From Sugiyamaella lignohabitans (taxonomy: Eukaryota > Ascomycota > Dipodascomycetes > Dipodascales > Trichomonascaceae): 64,000 nt of DNA. The number at the start of each line of letters is the position of its first letter. Positions within the stretch are counted from its first letter, which is position 1. A program made the position numbers and the translations under genes. The notes under the pieces are model-generated. The model was not told the DNA's origin and made no database searches. It saw only the letters and a list, made by a program, of their open reading frames with translations. This document shows, in pieces, positions 40,549 through 51,211 of the stretch. Where the stretch lies: contig NC_031671.1 in NCBI RefSeq assembly GCF_001640025.1, forward strand, positions 1,798,001 to 1,862,000, written 5' to 3'.

Positions 40549-41943
40549 ATGATATTCCATACCTTAGTGGGCCTAGCGGTCGTATCTTTAGCTGGGGTAC
40601 ATGCATACAATAATGCAGGTTTACCCCTGAGGTCTGCAGCCGAATCTGTTATAAGTCTTCAAATCCAAGGACAGCGCGGACCGGTGGCGCCCAACGAGCG
40701 GGTCAGATCTTGTGTTAATGGCGTTTGTCCTGTTCCTTGGGGAAACATGACTGATACTGAAAATGTTGAAAATGAAGCTGCTGGCTCGGCTCCTGCTTCA
40801 TCTGCGACGCCAGCTATTCGACCCACTGAATTGAATAACTTGTATTCATACTATGGTGTAGATATGCAAATAGGCACACCACCTCAACCTGTAACAGTAC
40901 AGCTTGATACTGGATCCAGCGACTTCTGGGTGATTTCCAACAAGAATCCGTTCTGTGCTAAGACCAGCGAGGACATCCAGCGAGGCTGGCCAAATTGCTC
41001 CACCAATGTGTTTGACTATACCAAGTCCACCACCTGGAACTTTACTAGAAAATATTTCCACCTCTCCTATGGTGACGATACGTATATTATTGGAAGATGG
41101 GGAACAGACGTCGTGTCCATGGGTGATCTCCGACTCGACCAAGTCAGGGTAGCACTGGGTGACAACACAAACTCAAGCCAAGGTGTTTTCGGTATTGGAT
41201 ACCCGCAAGAAGAAGCAACTTTAGACAAGTATATGAATATCCCTGTATTGCTCAAACAAACTGGACTTACTCAGGCAGTAGCTTACTCGTTATATCTCAA
41301 TGATATCGATGCCACCGCTGGCCAAATCTTGTTTGGTGGTGTTGACCACGACAAGTACACTGGAACTCTCTACACTCTGCCCATAGTGAAAACCGACGAT
41401 GGAGATCCCAGAATGGTTGTCCAGCTTGAAACCGTCACATACAATGATGGCAAAAATGCAAGTCAGATTTCAGGAGAGGGTATCAATGTTTTGCTGGATT
41501 CTGGAACAACTCTGACAATGCTTCCCCCGAGTATTGTCACTCCGCTCTACTCTGCAATTGGAGCAGTTGAGATCCCAGATGCCCCATTATATGGAGTCTC
41601 GTGTCCTTCTAGAGACAGTGGTAAAATGGTGCAATTCAACTTCAACGGTGCCGTCATCAATGTGCCTCTAGCCGAGCTTGTTCTCGACTTGGGCGAGGAG
41701 ACAGGAAAACAGTTCACCATGCCCAACGGAGACAAAGCATGTGGAGTAGGTATCGTGCCAAGCGATTCTGACCTTGTTCTGGGCGACACCTTCCTACGAA
41801 GTGCCTACGTGGTCTACGATCTCGAGAATGACCAGATCTCGCTGGCCAACACCAACTTCAACAGCACCACCACCAGCATCGAAGCCATCACTCCCTCTGG
41901 TGTCCCTGGAACCGTTCTCGCACCCTCTCTCCAACACCGCTAG
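40549..41943 (+). CDS. Secreted pepsin-type aspartyl protease
   Basis: The 464-residue protein has a signal peptide (MIFHTLVGLAVVSLAGVHA) and a propeptide of about 75 residues. The mature enzyme (from about residue 95) has both catalytic motifs, QLDTGSSDFWVI (Asp near 120) and VLLDSGTTLTML (Asp near 317), plus the flap SYGDDTYIIG and the terminal LGDTFLRSAYVVYDLEN. Paired cysteines near 134 and 146 fit a disulfide loop. Several N-glycosylation sequons are present. There is no hydrophobic GPI tail, so it is probably released, unlike yapsins. The family (candidapepsin/yapsin-like) degrades external protein at acid pH. It is convergent with CYT1. Confidence 0.92.
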   Translation: MIFHTLVGLAVVSLAGVHAYNNAGLPLRSAAESVISLQIQGQRGPVAPNERVRSCVNGVCPVPWGNMTDTENVENEAAGSAPASSATPAIRPTELNNLYSYYGVDMQIGTPPQPVTVQLDTGSSDFWVISNKNPFCAKTSEDIQRGWPNCSTNVFDYTKSTTWNFTRKYFHLSYGDDTYIIGRWGTDVVSMGDLRLDQVRVALGDNTNSSQGVFGIGYPQEEATLDKYMNIPVLLKQTGLTQAVAYSLYLNDIDATAGQILFGGVDHDKYTGTLYTLPIVKTDDGDPRMVVQLETVTYNDGKNASQISGEGINVLLDSGTTLTMLPPSIVTPLYSAIGAVEIPDAPLYGVSCPSRDSGKMVQFNFNGAVINVPLAELVLDLGEETGKQFTMPNGDKACGVGIVPSDSDLVLGDTFLRSAYVVYDLENDQISLANTNFNSTTTSIEAITPSGVPGTVLAPSLQHR

Positions 41944-41984
41944 TTGCCCCTTTATAGATCAATACACACATTCACGCGCTGTCT

Positions 41985-42144
41985 GCCTCCGGCGGCTGGG
42001 GCTCCGCCCCAGACCCCGCTGCTCCTCTCGCTTCGCTCGAGTCGTGCTAGGGGTGCCCAGTCGTTAGTGGCTCGATTCCACGAGACGACTCGAACGGAGC
42101 GAGAGGAGCAGCGGGGTCTGGGGCGGAGCCCCAGCCGCCGGAGG
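41985..42144. repeat. GC-rich palindrome, paired units (cores outside)
   Basis: Both units are complete, with CTCTCGCTTCGCTCGAGTCG and CGACTCGAACGGAGCGAG tails. Both arms share GACCCCGCTGCTCC/GGAGCAGCGGGGTC. It lies between the convergent protease and CYT1 genes, 41 bp past the protease stop. Confidence 0.92.
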
Positions 42145-42287
42145 CAGGCTCTCCAGCAAAGAGTTACGTGAATGCTAATTTCGGCGTGAATTAATTGTCA
42201 AGATATTACAGACAAACAGAGAACAGCGGTGTTCAGGCATCGCTGCTTGGATTTGTTGCTTTTTTGAGGCAGGTATGAACCTGGCGT

Positions 42288-43142
42288 CTAGTATTTGGGA
42301 GGAGGGCGGTAGACAATCTTTCTGTTCTTGATGGAAGACCACTTCCACCTCTTGACCCAGACGGAGAGGGCCCAGAGAGCAGCAAAGGTAGTGACAGCCT
42401 TGAGACCAGCACGCTTACGCTCGTCGTGCTCGGGTTCGGCAGCCCAGTTCAAGAAAGTGGTGACATCCTTGGCCATTTGCGAGGTGGTGGCTGGGGTACC
42501 ATCTTCATACTCAACAAGACCGTCGAACAAGACACGGGCCATGGCAATACCTCCACCGGGGAAGTAAGGGTTGTAGTTAAGACCAACAGGTAAAGTGACA
42601 CCGGCAGGAGCGTCATCGGGATATCCAGTAAGCAAAGAGAAAATGTAATCGCAGCCTCCGTGACGAGCCTTGACAATCAAGGAAAGATCTGGGGGCAAAG
42701 CACCTTGGTTGGCAGCACGAGCTGCTTGCTCATTCTCATAAGGAGAAGGCATGTAATCAGCAAGCTTACCAGGTCTCTTTCTGGGGTTACCCTCATCATC
42801 GGGTTCGTCATCGTATTCGAACTCCTCAGCCATAGACTTGGCCTCAGATGCAGAGTGCGAGACACCGACTAAAGAACGCCAGGCAACAAGCTTCAACGAG
42901 TGGCATGACGAGCACACCTCACGGTAGACTTGGTAACCTCTTCTGATGGACTGGTGGTCAAAAGTTTGCAAAATACCAGAATGGGACCATCCGTAGTGAG
43001 GAGCGTGAAGACCGTGCTCAGCATCAGTCATGGCAGATGCAGGAGTCAAGTACAAGTAAGCATAGTACGACGAAAGACCAGCTGTGGCCACAGTAGCAGT
43101 CACAGCATGCTTGGTCAAACGAGACGAGGCTCTGATGGAGTT
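42288..43142 (-). CDS. CYT1: Cytochrome c1 (complex III), main exon
   Basis: The main exon codes for about 284 residues and starts after a 3' splice site (ACTAAC...ATACAG) at 43143. The protein has YREVCSSCHSLKL (haem c attachment), the PPDLSLIVKARHGG block, AMARVLFDGLVEYEDGTPAT with the axial Met, and a C-terminal membrane anchor (FAALWALSVWVKRW) ending YRPPPKY. It passes electrons from the Rieske protein to cytochrome c. An acidic EFEYDDEPDDEG loop fits the hinge-like region. The 5' end is unresolved. Upstream, ATG 43189-43187 starts a 15-nt exon in the right phase (MLKLV), but the intron would be only 32 nt. A CCAAT site lies further upstream. Confidence 0.92.
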   Translation of the reverse strand, partial: NSIRASSRLTKHAVTATVATAGLSSYYAYLYLTPASAMTDAEHGLHAPHYGWSHSGILQTFDHQSIRRGYQVYREVCSSCHSLKLVAWRSLVGVSHSASEAKSMAEEFEYDDEPDDEGNPRKRPGKLADYMPSPYENEQAARAANQGALPPDLSLIVKARHGGCDYIFSLLTGYPDDAPAGVTLPVGLNYNPYFPGGGIAMARVLFDGLVEYEDGTPATTSQMAKDVTTFLNWAAEPEHDERKRAGLKAVTTFAALWALSVWVKRWKWSSIKNRKIVYRPPPKY

Positions 43143-43189
43143 CTGTATATTGTTAGTTATTTTGTCCTTCTTACCACCAGTTTTAACAT
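43143..43189 (-). other. Candidate short first exon and very short intron of CYT1
   Basis: ATGTTAAAACTGGTG (43189-43175) is followed by GTAAGA, then ACTAAC and ACAG at 43143. Phase is correct, and the product would start like a mitochondrial presequence. An intron of 32 nt is below the usual yeast minimum, so a different first exon is possible. Confidence 0.35.
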
Positions 43190-43505
43190 TGGCAGGGATT
43201 TAGGAATTTCATCATTCGAAATTTAATTGGCTGAAAACAGAGCATCACGAGGTTCGGAAAAATTGGCCTTCTTTTGGACTTGGTTTGGATTTGGTGTGGA
43301 CTTGGTGTGGACTAGGTGTGGCCTTGGTTCTAGGACCCTTCAAAAAAAAGCAAAACCAAGTAAAACTTGAATATTTGGGAAGTGAGCAAATACCTCTCCA
43401 TTTGTTTGTTTATCTGACACGAGGTTTATTCTTCTTGTCGGCAAGAAATATATTCCCGCCTAACTCCAGGACGCGCTGCGCTTTCCTTTATTCAATATTG
43501 CAGCT

Positions 43506-43513
43506 ACCAATCA
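43506..43513 (-). promoter_or_regulatory. CCAAT box (HAP-type) upstream of CYT1
   Basis: ACCAATCA reads TGATTGGT on the CYT1 strand, a perfect match to the yeast HAP consensus TNATTGGT, about 320 bp upstream of the candidate ATG. HAP control of CYT1 is known in S. cerevisiae; it is inferred here. Confidence 0.5.
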
Positions 43514-44643
43514 GAAGTGTCGAAAATAATTTGTGGTGGTTTCAAGTGTGGAGAACCTACTAACAAAAGCCGAATACAAAATTTTTCGGGTGCTTAATTT
43601 AATTGTGAAATAAGTCTATGCGATTGTTTCAACTCCAGTGATGGAAGTTCGAGAAGTTGAGAATGTCACGAACATCTCCCTTCCAACATAGGAGCAACCG
43701 CTTCCCCAGATTAATATCAGGACTGATATCAAATATATAGACTCGACCAGACAGTTCTGTCTTGTTTATTGAAAATAAACACTTGAGAAGATCACCGAGA
43801 ATACCGAGTATGAGCTTATCGACTAGTTGGTATATCCGAACACTTATTTCACTGAACATCCAATACCACAAAAACTAGACCCAATAGAAACCAGTAGACA
43901 CACCAATAACCATTGATATCCATGAAACCGGTACAAGTCGATACTCCTGCTAGAGACAGACACCAGACAACTCATTCACCAAAATACCAGCATAGCCCTC
44001 CTCAATCACCTGATGCTCACAAATATCATGTCGAAATCCTGATTCCAAATCTTCAATTCACTCATTCGTAGTATAGTACCGTCGTAATACCATCCAGATA
44101 GTACCCAAGTCCAATCCGATACATCCATGGGTCGAAACACCTTCCATCGGTGCTCGAGTCGAAATACTCCAAATATACAGCCAATTAATCCCTCCTTACA
44201 ACTTCCAGAATCTCAATTAATTCACTTACTGCTAACCGAAACATTCTAGAGGAGTGCAAGCTGCTTTTCGAACCTTCCAACTAAACTCCTTTACAAATTT
44301 CAAAAGTCCAAAAACAGGTAAGAAAATAAAAAGGTTGAAAATTGCGAAAAGATGTCTTGTTTCTTCACACACTTTTCCTCTGTATAATAATTTGACCACC
44401 TACTTTCCGCCGGGATATGGGTTTATGCAGTTCTACACAATAATATTTTTTTATTACTGTAGGTTGATTGTATTGGTTGGGATATAACTTTCACCAATTG
44501 CTGATACTTGATTGGTCTATCTCGGATGTTAGGGCTGCCGGCTTTCTGCCTGACCTGACTGGGAGAAAAGGGTTCTTGTCAGCCGTACGATGACGGAACA
44601 TCTCGCCTGTTTGGCCCGTGAGAGTAGTGGTGGAGAGGGGTGG

Positions 44644-44703
44644 GCCTCCGGCGGCTCGGACTCTGCCCCAGACCCCGTTGCTTCTCACGCTTCGCTCGAG
44701 TCG
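44644..44703 (-). repeat. GC-rich palindrome, single unit, core mismatched
   Basis: GCCTCCGGCGGCTCGGACTCTG then GCCCCAGACCCCG, with the tail CTCACGCTTCGCTCGAGTCG. Confidence 0.82.
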
Positions 44704-45867
44704 ATTTTGGACGGGGGAGTTAGCAGCTTGGTGGAGGGGTTTTTTGGATTATTCTGAATTGGATCATAGCCGATGAAGTACGGCATCTAAATGTTTCGTA
44801 TATTGCGTTGATACTCAATCCAAACTTTTACATTACCTTACTCGTTTACAATTTCTTATTTTATTTGATTAATGGTAGCATTGTGTTTTAGCCTATATGT
44901 AATCTAAATAAAATCTAGTATATAGTTTTTTCGCCCTTCTTTTACAGAATAGGTATATCACAGCCCTCATACGTGTCTACAAGTTTTATAGTGCTATATA
45001 ATCATGCTGAAAAAGATTTCAACTTAAAGATCAGCCGAATAGAAGTTCTTGTCCTGTTTGATATATATAACCTAAATTTTCAGATATAATTTGGACAGCC
45101 TTATTGTATTTATGGCCAGTATATGGTTCTCACTGCCAAATGCAGGTCAGGTTTCGAGACTGCATTGGGAAATGTCAGGGGTATATGCGGAGTGCGTGAA
45201 ACTAGTTAGCGTCATGGATTAATTTCAGAATAACTAATGGAAACACGATAACATACAATACATTTAACATATTCGCAGTGTCATAGCCAAGGCTATTGAA
45301 TCTTGGTCTTTTTTGCTCTCGCTGGAGAACATACGATTCGGACAGGCAAGGGACATAAATATAAACAGCACTTACCCGTAGATCAAAATCAGCGACAATC
45401 CGCTTTTTTCAACATATTATCATGAGGATCGAGCGAGAATATCATTTGTATCTCACTCGCTCATGTTTCGAATCCATAAACAGGGGTGTTAGTAAGGCAC
45501 AAACTGCCTCTTGCGGGCACAGTCAGCAGTCTTGCACCCCGGAAATCCCACCGTCTGGATATGCTAGTCGGGAAAGCTCAAAAAACGCTCTTGCGCTTTC
45601 AACCAGCACTCTCGCATCCATGAGCCAGAGCCCCATATAACCCGACTAAAATGATATCTGGGGGCAATTAGCTGGAGATATTAGTCTGGATATTCATCCA
45701 GAAAAGGCTCTGCTGGTGTAATATAGTGCAAGCTAAACCACCATGTGTCTGTAGCACATGTTCCATGGGAGCGACCCTACTTGCAACTGGTATAGAGCTC
45801 ATATATTTGATGATGTCCAAATATTCAATCGGGCTTCAAACTATGAGCAATAGGACACCCCATGCCC

Positions 45868-45926
45868 GACTCGAGCGCAGCGAGAGGAGCAGCGGGGTCT
45901 GGCGCGGAGCCCCAGCCGCCGGAGGC
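45868..45926 (+). repeat. GC-rich palindrome, single unit
   Basis: Tail GACTCGAGCGCAGCGAGAGG, core TCTGGCGCGGAGCCCCAG with one mismatch, and a CCGGAGGC end. It lies 272 bp upstream of the ING gene. Confidence 0.86.
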
Positions 45927-46198
45927 AGGCTCCCTTAAGCTACGACACCTGGAGCAAACGATCTGTCTAGTGATTAGTCCAACATTTTCTTGTTTCGAAA
46001 GATTTATGTGTCATGATATTTGAGACTGAGGGTGTTATAACTTTCCAGTTGAAGTTGATTTAGATAGACCAATGCAAGGCTGAAGCAGGTGATCAGCGTA
46101 GTCTGATGTAAATGGGTCCCTGAATATCACCGCTTGACATTTGTTTAAAGTCACCAGAGGCATAAGCGAGCCAAAAAATCGGTCTTCGGGGTATAATT

Positions 46199-46924
46199 AT
46201 GAGTCAGCTGGACTCGCAAGTGAGGAGGTCATTGATGTTAATTGGCCAGCTGGATGTGCGTGCTGAAGAAAAGACCGCCAAGCTTGACGAGAAACTACGC
46301 GTCTTACAAACCAGGGGGGCGTCCACAGAAGCAGTGGCTGCTGAGATATCACAACTGGCGGAAGACACGAGAATCCTTCGTTTGAACAGTCTTTACGAGG
46401 CGAAATATATGCACGACTATGTCAAAGATTATCATAATCGTGTGAAGAATGAGATGGGTCAACTGATAACTCTGCGGGATGAGATCAGTGCGAATGAGAA
46501 GGCCGAGCGCCTGAAAGAAGCAGAGCTAAGAAGAGAAAGTCGGCGTTCTCGCAGCAGCAATAAAGGTGTTTCAGACAGTTCAGCAGATGCTGGCGACAAA
46601 AGTCTAGGAAAAATTGAGACCCAAAACTCAGATGTTGCTGATGTTACTCCACAAACCGAGATATTGCAGTTGTCAGAGAGCTCATCGCGCAAAAGCCGCA
46701 AATCACAACGAGCTGGCACTGAAAATGCCACACAAAAACCGTCACGACAAAAAAAACAGAAACTCCCAGCGTCAGAGCCCACATATTGCATCTGTCATGA
46801 CATTTTTTACGGGGAAATGGTTGCCTGTGACAATCGCAAATGCCCCATCGAGTGGTACCATATCGGCTGTGTGGGCCTGACCCGTCTTCCCAAGGGCAAG
46901 TGGTTCTGCCCTACCTGCCGCTAA
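46199..46924 (+). CDS. ING-family PHD-finger protein (Yng1/Yng2/Pho23 type)
   Basis: The 241-residue protein begins with an ING helical domain ([20 protein letters not shown] to about residue 100), has a charged Ser/Arg-rich linker, and ends with a C4HC3 PHD finger (residues 195-241). The finger reads [30 protein letters not shown] and GKWFCPTCR. The Tyr and Trp positions of the H3K4me3 aromatic cage are present. ING proteins are subunits of histone acetyltransferase (NuA3, NuA4) or deacetylase (Rpd3L) complexes. Its length is nearest Yng1 or Yng2, but the paralogue cannot be fixed. The usual first residues of the ING domain (a DYLE-type helix) seem short, so a small upstream exon is possible. 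It is convergent with ALG8. Confidence 0.88.
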   Translation: MSQLDSQVRRSLMLIGQLDVRAEEKTAKLDEKLRVLQTRGASTEAVAAEISQLAEDTRILRLNSLYEAKYMHDYVKDYHNRVKNEMGQLITLRDEISANEKAERLKEAELRRESRRSRSSNKGVSDSSADAGDKSLGKIETQNSDVADVTPQTEILQLSESSSRKSRKSQRAGTENATQKPSRQKKQKLPASEPTYCICHDIFYGEMVACDNRKCPIEWYHIGCVGLTRLPKGKWFCPTCR

Positions 46925-46992
46925 CACCCCTGTTCTCTATTTATTACCTACTAATCTTATTTATTCACACATTCACTGGTTTGGCGGGTCTT

Positions 46993-47151
46993 GCCTCCGG
47001 CGGCTGGGGCTCTGCCCCAGACCCCGTGGTGCTCGCTTCGCGAGCGACGTATGGTCGACACCAAAATAGGATCTCCTGGGACCGACATGTCCGACTCGAG
47101 CGTAGCGAGAGGAGCCACGGGGTCTGAGGCAGAGCCCCAGCCGCCGGAGGC
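46993..47151. repeat. GC-rich palindrome, paired units (cores outside)
   Basis: The left tail is GCTCGCTTCGCGAGC and the right CTCGAGCGTAGCGAG, so two tail classes are combined. It lies between the convergent ING and ALG8 genes, 69 bp and 31 bp from their stops. Confidence 0.9.
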
Positions 47152-47181
47152 GACACCGACAACGAAGAAGCAGTCGTTAGA

Positions 47182-48963
47182 TTACGAGAAGACTTCGTCG
47201 TCAAAGAAATAGAGCCAGCTGAAGCCGGCCCAAGAGCCTACGACACCGATGCCACAGTAGACAGAGATGATCATAAGGTTGAGGAACTCGTAGCGAGGCA
47301 TGAGTTTGTCGATGACAGAGGCCGCGATAGTGACAGGCACGAAGCCAACCATGTAGATGAGCGAGATGCGGTCGAGAAGAAAAATGCGCTTTGACGTATT
47401 GGTTACATTGACCAGCTTGGTGAATGATAGTAGAAACATCACAAACCAGACAAACGTGTAGAGAAGCTTGATGAGCTCTTCGCCCGATGTAAACAGCAGT
47501 GGGAACAGTGAAATATAACCTGCTACCACGAGTGGGACGAAAGCAGTGAGCACCCGACGGTCATTGAGACACACAAATGTGAATGGAAAGATGATGAGTA
47601 GAATGGCCTTCTCATGGACGTGCCAGCCAAATAGGAAGCTTGCAAACCCACACAAGGTCAAACAGCCAACAAATCGGTTGTAGCTGGGCCAGATGGCCAG
47701 TGGCACCAATGCTAGAATCTGGTAGAAAAGTGTCAGGAAAAAGGTGATTCGTGGCTGAATATCTGGAAGCACATTAAACGTCACGTCTCCCACAATACCT
47801 CGAGTACTTCCTGCAACATGTGACCCCTTGAACCACACAAAAGTTAATACTCGGTCGATGAATGAGTACAAAGCCCATATGTTCGGCGCCCAATACGCGT
47901 GGGTGAGACCTCGTGAAAAGGGAAACAATCGCGCCAGTACCTGGGGAATTTGGTTATAATATACAAAAGGCGCGAATGCCACTATGAATGGCGTCAGAAC
48001 CACAATTCCTAGTTTGGCTGTATTCAGCAAGTTGACTCTTAATGCAACAAAAGGCAAAGACAGACAGTATGAAGGCTGAGATCCATATTGAGAAACCTCG
48101 ACCTTGTCTTGAGGTTTCTCTGTCTTTGAATTCTCCTGAGACGACTGATTGCCAGGCTTAATAACGTCCTCTAAGATATAACAGCGAAACAAATATACAA
48201 AGTACGCAGGTGCGAGATACAAATAAATATGCTTGAAACATAACAACAGTGAAAATAGAAAGGCCGACAGGAGAAGTCTGCCATTACGCACCGCAACAAT
48301 TGAAAAGATCATGATCCCGTACATAAACCCGTTATACTGGAAGTGAATATGGTCAATAATCAGTAGACCAGGAGATAAGGCAATAGATGCAGCAATTGAG
48401 AACACCTGAGCCCTGACTTTCTTGGTAGTAGCAGCGGTAGCAAAGATATTCGAACTGGAGCCTGACTGGCCATTACCATCACCACTGACCCTTGCTATGC
48501 TGGTATTATTGGTCGTATTAATGTACCACTGTAGACTGGCGAACAGCACGACTTCAGACAAAATGACAGTGACACGTTGATAAGCAATGGTTGGCCAACC
48601 AAACTGGCCCAAATGGACCAGGTCCAAACCACCATCATCGGCCACTGCCTGCGGAGCGAGATGCGATAGAACCCATTCGAAATACGCAAAAAATGGAGGA
48701 TAGTCCAGAGTCCATTGGGAGATTGTATTTACATACCACTCATTCAGTGGAACATGTTTAGTAATGGCCATCCAATTGCGATGGACCTCGAAATCAGTAG
48801 ACCGATAGGAGAAAAACAACAGCAATTTAAGAGCCGTGGACGCGACAAAAATCGACTGGAGAGTTCGTGGAACTACTGACGATCCGCCAGACACTTCATC
48901 ACCCACTGGAACCAGTCCTGTCCCGGCTGCCAGTGCCAAATCTGCTTTCGACCCCGACGTCAT
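47182..48963 (-). CDS. ALG8: Alg8, ER alpha-1,3-glucosyltransferase
   Basis: The 593-residue protein starts at ATG 48963; the codon before it is GTG. After a polar N-terminus come about 12 hydrophobic segments. The family signature STDFEVHRNWMAITKHVPLN and QWTLDYPPFFAYFEWVLS is typical of Alg6/Alg8 GT57 enzymes, and LLIIDHIHFQYNGFMYG is the second conserved block. LFPFSRGLTHAYWAPNIWALY favours Alg8 over Alg6. Alg8 adds the second glucose to the dolichol-linked oligosaccharide in the ER lumen from dolichyl-phosphate glucose, before N-glycan transfer. Length is close to the S. cerevisiae enzyme. No intron is seen. Confidence 0.92.
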   Translation of the reverse strand: MTSGSKADLALAAGTGLVPVGDEVSGGSSVVPRTLQSIFVASTALKLLLFFSYRSTDFEVHRNWMAITKHVPLNEWYVNTISQWTLDYPPFFAYFEWVLSHLAPQAVADDGGLDLVHLGQFGWPTIAYQRVTVILSEVVLFASLQWYINTTNNTSIARVSGDGNGQSGSSSNIFATAATTKKVRAQVFSIAASIALSPGLLIIDHIHFQYNGFMYGIMIFSIVAVRNGRLLLSAFLFSLLLCFKHIYLYLAPAYFVYLFRCYILEDVIKPGNQSSQENSKTEKPQDKVEVSQYGSQPSYCLSLPFVALRVNLLNTAKLGIVVLTPFIVAFAPFVYYNQIPQVLARLFPFSRGLTHAYWAPNIWALYSFIDRVLTFVWFKGSHVAGSTRGIVGDVTFNVLPDIQPRITFFLTLFYQILALVPLAIWPSYNRFVGCLTLCGFASFLFGWHVHEKAILLIIFPFTFVCLNDRRVLTAFVPLVVAGYISLFPLLFTSGEELIKLLYTFVWFVMFLLSFTKLVNVTNTSKRIFLLDRISLIYMVGFVPVTIAASVIDKLMPRYEFLNLMIISVYCGIGVVGSWAGFSWLYFFDDEVFS

Positions 48964-51211
48964 CACAGCATGAACTTCAATCTACCTCACGCGTTCGTGA
49001 AGCTAACATAGTTGTGATCTCATGCAAGGCTGCCTTTGGGTCTGGCTTTCGTTGCAAAATGTTAAAATACTTAAAATGGACAATTAAATTAATTTTTTAA
49101 TTTTTTTTACACTGAATATTTGTTACACTCAGTCTAAACAACAGTGCCCTCAATTGTTAGGATCCTATTGCAATTCGCTTGATATTAGTATTTGTCAAAT
49201 CGTCACGTATCAGTCACGTGTGTACCAACCAGCATAAAGCGCGTAAATCTAGTTCCTGTAACTGATAGACCCAGTGGAAAGCATTTGACGTGTCACCGGT
49301 ATCTATTACCAGCAGCAGGATATGGGAATACTTATGGATTACCGTCCGTTAAAATTCTTCTTAGCTGAGATAGGGGATCAGAAGGAGAGCTGCCGGAAAT
49401 CCAGCAGTTCTGCCATTGATCGCAGTTAGTACCACCATGGTCCTAATGTTGTTGTGAAGTTTCAACAATTTGCCCATTTCATCTGTTTGTAGCCAACCTT
49501 ACACATAATTTGCTAATAGCTAATAAGTTATATCGGAAGCTGACTTTTATCATGTTCAAGAATCTCAGCCAGCCTCATATAATTAATTCATGCCTTCTAT
49601 GAGGGATTCCTGGTCGTTTTCTAGCTTCAATTCCAAAACGCACTATGACCGAACCAGATAATCTATTTAAGAACAGATCCTGACATTTACAAACTCGGTT
49701 CTGTTAGAGAGTAGTTGGACTTCGCAGCTCAATCGCACGGAAAAGTGTCTATGGTTGAGTGAGAGGCAGCGAAGGTTGCAACCGTTTGACAAGAAGCTGA
49801 TCAAAGCCAGTAACCTGTGTCAAAAGTATTGGAAGTTCCCTCTATTCTAACTCGATTACGGCTTCGATCATCAAACCACAGTTGAATAAGCCCAGCTCTC
49901 CAGATGAATCTGACGAGTCATCGGCACCCGATATTTCAGGAAGTAAAGACCCGACAAACAGTGTAAAAACCCTTTAGCTAAAGGCAGCTACAGTAAAGTG
50001 TCCTAAGAAAAGTCGAGAACCCGGTCCTAGATAAATGTATACAATTTATGGATAGTATCTCTGATCTCAGCGTTTTAGATTTTTGCTTAGCATCTGAGAA
50101 TAACTCCATAGTGGATTATTTGCCCATTATTTGAGAATCAATATCGAGTATTATCTTCCTGATTGTTCACAACGACCAACCAACATGCGGTAGGTTTCGA
50201 TTGCCACTATATGATGCGACCTTAGGCACCTGTGCAAGTTTGTATGTAAGCCTCTGTAAACCGAGTAAATCAGCATCAGATTCAACCTTGACAGATACTA
50301 GATTTTTTTATTGATGCTATGGCCACATACGCTGCGATTTTTATTTATACAGCTGTCAGTAGTCGGTAAGAATTCAACATTGACTGGTATCATAACGCTC
50401 AGCAACTGATGAGCTTGAGCTCCAAAATCAATTATATTCCTTCGCCAACTTCACTATAAATGAATTTGGCCTAATTAAAAGTGGCCATTTCCATCAAATG
50501 GAATGTATCTCTCCTGTATCTCTCCGTCAGAGTATTCCTTGTGCTTGTGTCATACAAGCTCCAACTGTTAATAAACTTGAATTCTAAGCATGATCGTATT
50601 CCTTATTCTACTATGGATGATTTGGCCTTACAAAAAAAGTGTCTGTGCTCGCTTTCCATCCAACAGAGAAGTATTTTAGCATTCCTCTAAAAATAAGATA
50701 TAATTAAAAGTTGAAAACATGATCTGTCGTATATGTGAAATGAGAATTAATAGTACCCCTGAAGATGCTATATATTATCGTAAAGCCCGAACCCACAACA
50801 TTTCGACGTCTGTCTGTCTAGGGTAACACTACGTTTTGGGAGCTATTTATTTCAAATAGGAGTCCTACTTCCCATGAAAAAATATTTCTTATCTTCTTCA
50901 GTAGACAAAGTAAAACCTCCTAGATATCCTTCCAATCATAGCACTATTTGATTGACAAATCCAGAATAAGTTTGACAAAAATCAACCGATTGGTTGGCAA
51001 ATTAGAAATTTAAGGTTTATATGTGGGCTAGGTTATACCATGGAGCAGCCCACATATTCGATAACGATAAGATAAATAGCTGGCACCTGCCGGATGCGTT
51101 TAGCTAGGAATATTTTGGACTTTTATAGACAATTAAAACGGCCATTGAGCCGTGGTGGATAGGACAGAGGACAGGTGAAACAGGCTGGTCGAAATTGAGT
51201 AGATCAGATCG
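48964..51211. other. Intergenic, 2.2 kb between ALG8 and the phosphatase gene
   Basis: AT-rich divergent region with no palindrome, RNA gene or convincing frame. A CACGTG motif lies near 49215. Confidence 0.5.

Larger units (their letters stand above)
43190..46198. other. Intergenic, 3 kb between CYT1 and the ING gene
   Basis: Divergent region holding the CYT1 promoter (CCAAT site at 43506), two single palindromes and AT-rich sequence. Weak frames (44254-44487, 45422-45640) lack support. No RNA gene is seen. Confidence 0.5.

Noticed and set aside
45422..45640. 72-codon frame with an upstream TATA-like sequence
   Set aside because: No recognisable domain, unlikely composition, and nothing beyond an ATG supports it.
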